Below are positions 6,801 to 9,417 of a DNA stretch of 9,417 nt, piece after piece. The position numbers and the translations under genes were made by a program. Position 1 is the first letter of the stretch. Every line of letters begins with the position of its first letter. The DNA lies in assembly GCA_023229385.1 (NCBI GenBank), contig JALNZI010000049.1, positions 1-9,417 of the forward strand, given 5' to 3'. Source of the DNA: Candidatus Omnitrophota bacterium (GTDB lineage: Bacteria; Omnitrophota; Gorgyraeia; Gygaellales; Profunditerraquicolaceae). A model generated the notes under the pieces. That model saw only the letters and a program-made list of their open reading frames with translations. It had not been told where the DNA came from and did not search any database.

Positions 6801-9417
6801 GATATTTCGGCTTTATCGGTAAATAAACCGTTTTTATGTGGACTTTTAAGCCAAGGAGTTAAGATTTTAGGTAACCCGGAAAGTATTTATATTTCTCAGA
6901 ATGTGCATATTGAGAAAGGGGCGAAAATTTATTCGGATGTAATATTGTCAGGTAATACGACTATTGGACAAAACGCGGAAATCGGGCCGCATGCCTTTAT
7001 CAATAATTCCGGGATTGCACCCAATACTAAGATTGTTAATTCTAAGCTGGAAAATTGTCTTATTCATCATCAGGCGGAAGTAGAAGGTGTAGAGCTGGAA
7101 GATGAAGAGGTTTATCCATATGGCGGACAGGATTTTTCCAGCCGGCAAATTAGCGGTTTTATTATTGATCCGGCATTAAACCGGGGGACAATGGGTATTC
7201 TTTCTGTCCGCCTCCGCCGTCAGGAAGCAAGTAAGACTTATTACAGTCTGATTCCGACACAGGCAGAATGTAATATTGGCCGGATCAAGAAAGAATATCC
7301 ACGATGGTATGAGGCATTATTAAAACAGGTTAATGAAAGTATCAAAGCCGCCCGGGATCTCCTGGTTGTTTTAAATAAAGACCGTAGTATCAGCGCGGAA
7401 TTGGGGGATAAAATTTATGCCGCTATTGATATGATACTGGAAAAAGGGCTCTTGGATAGCTTGACTATGGCGCAGGCTAAGGGTGTGATTTGGCAGATTA
7501 TCTGGCTATACGCCAAGTCACCTTTTCAATTAAAGAAAAAAATTGCCGATAAGGAAGCTCTTGTCTCAGTGCAGTTCCTGATTGGCACTTTAGACCATGC
7601 GGTCGCGGATAGCCGGCAGGAATTGGTTGTGAAGCGCTTAAAACTGGCGATGCAATTTGTGGCTTTATCTAACCTTAATATTTTTGATCGCTCGCGTCCG
7701 GTTGACCTTTCAGACAAACTAACATTGGCTTTAGGTAGTTTTGAGTCTGTTTTACAGAGGGTATCTTGCTGGGAGGATGTTGATAAGGTATCCGACTTTA
7801 TTTGCGCCAGCGGATATTTTTCGGTTGATAATTCCGGATCTATCATTGGGTATCTTTTAACCATCCCGGAGGAAGAACGTTTGAGCAAAAATATAATTTT
7901 TAATGTCGATAACGCCGGTGAAGTAGTTTATTCATTGGTTCTTATCCGTGAGTTGTTAAAGTTAGGATACCGGGTTATCATTTCGGCTAATCCCAGGCCA
8001 ATAGATGATAATTATGACCTGCAGGATTTGCAGGAACTTTTAATTCATCCGGTGATAAATAGCCCGGAGTTTTTAGGCGGGTTTTTGAAAGAAGGGAAAA
8101 TAAGCGTTATCTCCAATGGTTCACTTAATACCGGGCTTGATTTGACACAGACAAGCCGGGATTTTTACCTGGCGGCAACGAATAAGGATACAGTAATGAT
8201 GTTCTTGGTAGGATACGCGGTGGCCAAGAACATTTTAACCCAAAAATTGTCGCTACCGGCGGCTTCGCTTTTCTGGGGTAAGGATACAAAAGTGATGCAG
8301 GTGGAAGATTTGCATATTGCCAGAGGTGAAGCGGCGATCATTTTTGCGGACAAGGCGGCTGCCGATGAGGATATCATTCCGGGCGGCGAAGCAAAAGATT
8401 TTGATTTGCGTTGTTATCCGCTCAAAGTGCCCTTGGAGAGCCGGGTGTGGGCGGAGAAAAAGTACGGCGCTAACATCGCTTTGAATGACATAAGAGTGTC
8501 TGGGCTGGAGATAGATCATAACGGTGTTTTTACGGATAACCATTATGAGGTTTTAAGTCAAAGATTGCGATGGTTGAGGCAGTTGCTCGGCCGTGCGCCT
8601 CCGGAACTGGTCTCCTGGAGGTTGGTGATTTCCACGGATATTGCGTTTACCAAAAATGTCGCCTCCTGCGATACCGGCCGCGGGACGGTTTACCTTCACC
8701 CGTACTTTTTTGAACTCGCCGAAAATAAGCAAACGGAAATACTTTACCATGAGTTAGTGAGTCATCTTGCCAAAGGGCAGCGCAATGAAGAGAAGGCTAT
8801 GGAGGATACCCGGATTTTCGCGACCGACCTAGAACTTATCCCCGAGGCGATCAGCGGGCTGATTGATAACATTCGCAGCCGTTCCGAGAAGAGGGAAGTA
8901 ATAGCCTATACGGGTAAGATCGATGAGCTTAAGGATTCAGGGAGAAAGATAATTGCTTCCTGGGGGGCAAACAGCGTTTTTAAGGCTGTTTTCGGAAGGG
9001 CGCTCGAGTGGATTGTCAGCGATATGCGAGAGGGGTTCCTGCCGGCTAATGATGGTGTAACTAAGATAGTGGAGTATCTTCTTAAAGAGAATTTTTTATT
9101 GGCCGGCGAGACGGCATTCGATTCTTTTGCGGTGGTGGTTTCGCTGGAAGAGAATTCTGAGATAAGGGAACAGCTAAGCGCAATTTACGGCTGTCCCGGT
9201 TTTGAGCTTAAAAAGGATGTCTTCCCGGATGGAGAGACCCGCTTGGTCATTACCGACAAGAGTGCTTTGGAGGGCAAGAGCGTTATCCTGTTGCAGGAGT
9301 TGGGTTCCGATGACAATTTCGTGAAACTTATTTTGGCAATCGGCGGAATGCGTGATGCCGGAGCTAGGGAAATAACCTGTCTTTTCCCGGAGAACGTCCT
9401 GGATAACAAGATACTTT
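3..9417 (+). CDS. Giant multidomain protein, partial at both ends
   Basis: One reading frame (codons starting at 3, 6, 9...) is open across the whole window, giving 3138 residues (roughly 350 kDa) with no stop; neither the start nor the end of the gene is visible. Domains in order: zincin-like Z1 (HExxE at 171), kinase-like fold (296-462), zincin Z2 (HExxH at 638), lipoprotein signal (Cys753), clan GH-A glycosidase (Glu904 and Glu994), carbohydrate-binding-like domain, PEP-CTERM-like tail (1252-1279), zincin-like Z3 (HExxE at 1397), helical unknown, DUF89 (DNAGE at 1965), GlmU-like beta-helix (about 2182-2361), second DUF89-like domain (DNAGE at 2636), zincin-like Z4 (HExxxH at 2916) and a PRPP-synthetase-like start (from about 3038). 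Recognisable motifs from end to end in the same frame show it is truly coding. No internal ATG has a convincing ribosome binding site. It resembles Omnitrophota giant proteins (inference). Its overall function is unknown. Confidence 0.95.
855..1656 (+). other. Domain: protein-kinase-like fold
   Basis: Residues 285-552. A glycine-rich loop G-E-G-A-V-K-K-V-Y-R-V starts at 296. A strand L-G-V-R-F-I-K at 317-323 follows, where the ATP-binding Lys of the VAxK motif would sit; it is either Arg320 (replaced) or Lys323 (shifted). Glu336 in K-R-E-V suits the helix C glutamate. The hinge-like stretch F-G-E-F-V-H-G-F follows. The catalytic loop reads I-N-D-M-K-P-E-N-F with Asp441, Lys443 and Asn446, so only the His of HxDxKPxN is lost. 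The metal-binding DFG is F-I-D-L-D with Asp460. The core is compact, like bacterial Ser/Thr or small-molecule kinases. Catalytic Asp, Asn and metal Asp are present, so activity is possible; the substrate is unknown. It lies between Z1 and Z2. Confidence 0.72.
1657..2166 (+). other. Domain: zincin-like module Z2 with HExxH
   Basis: Residues 553-722. After a loop rich in Pro and Asn, a strand G-I-L-Y-I-N-P (about 617-623) is followed by a helix carrying F-E-G-H-E-L-A-H, with His638, Glu639 and His642. This is the only canonical HExxH zinc-peptidase motif of the four related modules, so it is the likeliest to be catalytic. Acidic residues in L-E-G-K-N-E-E-A-A-R just downstream could supply a third ligand, as in gluzincins, although the spacing is short. 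Residues 655-715 look helical and end directly before the internal signal peptide. No specific peptidase family could be named. Confidence 0.55.
2169..2261 (+). other. Internal lipoprotein signal peptide with lipobox
   Basis: Residues 723-753 read as a textbook type II signal peptide in the middle of the giant protein. There is a basic n-region (K-D-K-I-K-T-V-A-R-R, 723-735), a hydrophobic core of about 14 residues (I-L-P-A-L-F-I-V-L-I-S-A-G-F), and the lipobox L-S-G-C with Cys753. Ser follows at +2, which in the E. coli sorting rule favours the outer membrane. A Ser/Thr/Val-rich linker typical of lipoproteins comes next (about 760-785). The nearest upstream in-frame ATG is at 2142 (n-region of 25 residues), but no Shine-Dalgarno is visible before it, so separate translation is not supported by sequence alone. 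It may act as a signal anchor or be a relic of gene fusion. Confidence 0.7.
2262..3290 (+). other. Domain: clan GH-A glycoside hydrolase (GH2/GH72-like TIM barrel)
   Basis: Residues 754-1096. After a Ser/Thr linker, a small strand pair (D-G-K-L-F-V-G) leads to I-R-G-V at the barrel start. Then come A-G-I-N-T-V-R-T-Y on an early strand and the acid/base motif W-E-L-G-N-E-Y-N with Glu904. The nucleophile motif is L-Y-F-S-E-G-G-A-D with Glu994. The 90-residue spacing fits clan GH-A retaining enzymes. A late aromatic motif W-Q-D-E-W-W-K (1036-1042), then H-D-A-G-G and N-E-E-Y-W-G-W, is typical of bacterial GH2-TIM-barrel or glucanosyltransferase-like proteins. Both catalytic Glu are present, so it is probably active on a beta-linked glycan. 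The exact GH family and substrate cannot be told by eye. With the signal peptide before it, the domain would act outside the cytoplasm. Confidence 0.8.
3330..3737 (+). other. Domain: carbohydrate-binding-like jelly roll
   Basis: Residues 1110-1245 form an all-beta module after the glycosidase. It shows Y-G-F-L-R-I-D-I-S-G, then V-I-V-Q-M-L-D-P-T-G, I-I-D-I-P-L-S-D-F, V-R-R-I-A-I-H-Y-G and finally I-T-V-N-A-I-S-F. This strand order, with I-D-I-P-L-S and a closing N-x-I-x-F strand, is that of galactose-binding-like carbohydrate-binding modules such as CBM11 or CIA30-type domains. It would hold the glycosidase on its polysaccharide. The ligand is unknown and the fold is assigned from pattern only. 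Confidence 0.6.
3756..3839 (+). other. Degenerate PEP-CTERM-like sorting tail, internal
   Basis: Residues 1252-1279 start with P-E-S-S-A-I-V, continue through a semi-hydrophobic G-G-M-L-E-V-L-G stretch, and end in a strongly basic K-R-R-R-K-G-R-K run. This is the order of a PEP-CTERM signal (Pro-Glu motif, hydrophobic helix, Arg cluster), which exosortases recognise at protein C-termini. The middle part contains two Glu and a Trp and is too short and polar for a good membrane helix, so if it is homologous it has decayed. It falls where the exported glycosidase unit ends and Z3 begins. The alternative is a plain basic linker. Confidence 0.35.
3840..4317 (+). other. Domain: zincin-like module Z3 (HExxE)
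   Basis: Residues 1280-1439. A disordered-looking start (N-S-P-S-S-I-A-L-R) is followed by L-T-P-E-E-Q-S-A-A and a helical stretch. Next is a strand R-I-I-I-F-A-N-S-P and a helix with I-L-I-H-E-T-V-E-F, giving His1397, Glu1398 and Glu1401. A downstream E-E-S-H-Q-K-A-V-E carries His1416. HExxE with a later S/A-H is the same variant as in Z1 and distinct from the HExxH of Z2. His1397, Glu1401 and His1416 are a plausible metal site (inference). Peptidase activity is unproven. Confidence 0.5.
4318..5189 (+). other. Unrecognised mainly helical region
   Basis: Residues 1440-1729. I do not recognise a family. The stretch begins with K-K-E-K-F-F-T-Y-L and has many amphipathic helices. One glycine-rich, mildly hydrophobic patch (about 1529-1551, with G-V-M-G-L-A-D-I-L-T-G-G) ends in H-W-S-F-F; it is not long or apolar enough to call a membrane segment. 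A cluster of Arg/Lys (N-M-R-R-I-T-T-Y-Q-Q-R-D-R, about 1678) lies near the end. It links Z3 to the first DUF89 domain and could be an extended N-terminal part of either one. Confidence 0.4.
5190..6330 (+). other. Domain: DUF89/ARMT1-like metal-dependent phosphatase, copy 1
   Basis: Residues 1730-2110. DUF89 proteins are metal-dependent damage-control phosphatases acting on sugar phosphates and related metabolites. The helical N-terminal part shows I-L-R-Q-S-L-F-G and, at 1887-1891, A-N-A-M-D-L-G, a typical DUF89 signature. The Rossmann-like core has I-I-I-L-T-D-N-A-G-E-T (Asp1965, Asn1966, Glu1969) and T-P-V-I-N-D-M-T (Asn1998, Asp1999). These match the Asp-Asn...Asp metal triad of the family. 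The later K-G-Q-G-N motif reads A-M-G-Q-G-N-A-E-S, with Met2062 in place of Lys, so one phosphate-binding residue may be lost. A C-terminal strand F-V-H-I-L-M-A-K closes the core. It is probably capable of metal binding; catalysis is uncertain. Confidence 0.8.
6331..7083 (+). other. Domain: GlmU-like left-handed beta-helix (hexapeptide repeats)
   Basis: Residues 2111-2361. Two blocks of hexapeptide coils are visible. Block 1 (6546-6690) has Y-L-G-R-A-K-L-G-R-D-V-F-I-K-G and I-I-G-S-G-S-Y-I-E-N-S-S-I-I-G. Block 2 (6885-7083) has I-Y-I-S-Q-N-V-H-I-E-K-G-A-K-I, then V-I-L-S-G-N-T-T-I-G-Q-N-A-E-I-G-P and I-V-N-S-K-L-E-N-C-L-I. Block 2 closely follows the order seen at the start of the GlmU acetyltransferase domain (V-x-L-x-G-N-T-x-I-G). 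The 65-residue segment between them includes R-R-R-I-E-M-I-N-G-V-Q-A, reminiscent of the GlmU inter-domain helix. No GlmU-type pyrophosphorylase (G-x-G-T-x-M loop) precedes it, so it is a beta-helix without its usual partner. It could be an acyltransferase or a trimerisation scaffold. Confidence 0.72.
7084..8390 (+). other. Domain: DUF89/ARMT1-like, degenerate copy 2
   Basis: Residues 2362-2796. A helical part (about 2410-2600) includes L-K-L-A-M-Q-F-V-A-L-S-N-L-N-I-F-D, the position of the family's A-N-x-x-D signature. The core has I-I-F-N-V-D-N-A-G-E-V-V-Y (Asp2636, Asn2637, Glu2640) and R-P-I-D-D-N-Y-D. In both copies the Pro of the second motif lies exactly 30 residues after the first Asp, which supports homology. 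At the third metal position copy 2 has Asn2670 where copy 1 has Asp1999, and Asp2669 where copy 1 has Asn1998, so the pair is swapped. The K-G-Q-G-N motif is not recognisable (Y-L-A-A-T-N-K-D-T occupies that region). The domain probably binds poorly or has another role. Confidence 0.65.
8391..8928 (+). other. Domain: zincin-like module Z4 (HExxxH)
   Basis: Residues 2797-2976. A strand R-G-T-V-Y-L-H-P-Y precedes a helix with I-L-Y-H-E-L-V-S-H-L-A-K-G, giving His2916, Glu2917 and His2921. The spacing is HExxxH, one residue longer than HExxH and like the HExxGH motif of dipeptidyl peptidase III. A following R-N-E-E-K-A-M-E-D-T provides acidic residues for a third ligand. The upstream strand and helix layout matches Z1-Z3. 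GC content rises by eye from about 8340 to the window end. Metal binding is plausible; the substrate is unknown. Confidence 0.52.
8931..9113 (+). other. Unrecognised inter-domain segment
   Basis: Residues 2977-3037 contain I-I-A-S-W-G-A-N-S-V-F and several short amphipathic helices. No motif is recognised. The segment joins Z4 to the PRPP-synthetase-like domain. Confidence 0.4.
9114..9417 (+). other. Domain: ribose-phosphate pyrophosphokinase-like N-terminal part, cut by window end
   Basis: Residues 3038-3138. The order matches the N-terminal half of PRPP synthetase (Prs): a first strand F-A-V-V-V-S, a helix with E-N-S-E-I-R-E-Q-L, F-E-L-K-K-D-V-F-P-D-G-E-T-R at 3068-3080 (compare the family's R-F-x-D-G-E), V-I-L-L-Q-E-L-G-S-D-D-N-F-V-K-L and G-M-R-D-A-G-A-R-E-I-T-C-L-F-P. 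The F-P-D-G-E motif at 3074-3078 is the strongest point. Where Prs has P-Y-x-x-Y-x-R-Q-D-R, this protein has F-P-E-N-V-L-D-N-K-I, so the ATP-binding loop residues are changed. The PRPP-binding motif would lie beyond the window, so activity cannot be judged. It could be a pseudo-enzyme. Confidence 0.68.

Noticed and set aside
7526..7888. Minus-strand open frame of 120 codons
   Set aside because: It lies antisense inside the second DUF89-like domain, has no recognisable motif and no promoter or ribosome binding site; the + strand frame has clear family motifs.

Overview
The whole window is the interior of one enormous protein-coding gene. Frame 3 of the + strand is open from base 3 to the last base, 3138 complete codons without a stop. 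It enters from before base 1 and leaves after base 9417, so neither the true start nor the stop is present. Residue numbers below count from base 3 (residue = codon start divided by 3). The sequence is bacterial, intron-free and moderately AT-rich. A gene this size carrying many unrelated enzyme modules, some with metallopeptidase-like motifs, resembles the giant proteins reported from Candidatus Omnitrophota (former OP3, PVC superphylum). That assignment is inference from architecture, not from a marker gene.

Layout. (1) 3-854: metallopeptidase-like module Z1 (HExxE). (2) 855-1656: protein-kinase-like fold with most catalytic residues. (3) 1657-2166: module Z2 with a true HExxH. (4) 2169-3839: what looks like a complete exported protein embedded in frame: lipoprotein signal peptide with lipobox, Ser/Thr linker, clan GH-A glycosidase, jelly-roll carbohydrate-binding-like domain, and a degenerate PEP-CTERM-like tail. 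(5) 3840-4317: module Z3 (HExxE). (6) 4318-5189: unrecognised helical stretch. (7) 5190-6330: DUF89/ARMT1-type phosphatase-like domain with its metal residues. (8) 6331-7083: GlmU-like left-handed beta-helix. (9) 7084-8390: second, eroded DUF89-like domain. (10) 8391-8928: module Z4 (HExxxH). (11) 9114-end: start of a ribose-phosphate pyrophosphokinase-like domain, cut by the window edge.

The striking regularity is that a zincin-like module precedes each of four blocks: kinase; exported glycosidase; DUF89/beta-helix/DUF89; PRPP-synthetase-like. The four modules share a beta-strand then helix pattern (x-I-Y-I-x-P, then ALxHE) but differ in metal motif. The arrangement suggests repeated cassette accretion or a self-processing polyprotein; both are hypotheses. 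The mix of cytosolic-type enzymes with an internal lipoprotein signal is a topological puzzle. I found no RNA genes, mobile elements, CRISPR arrays, promoters or terminators.
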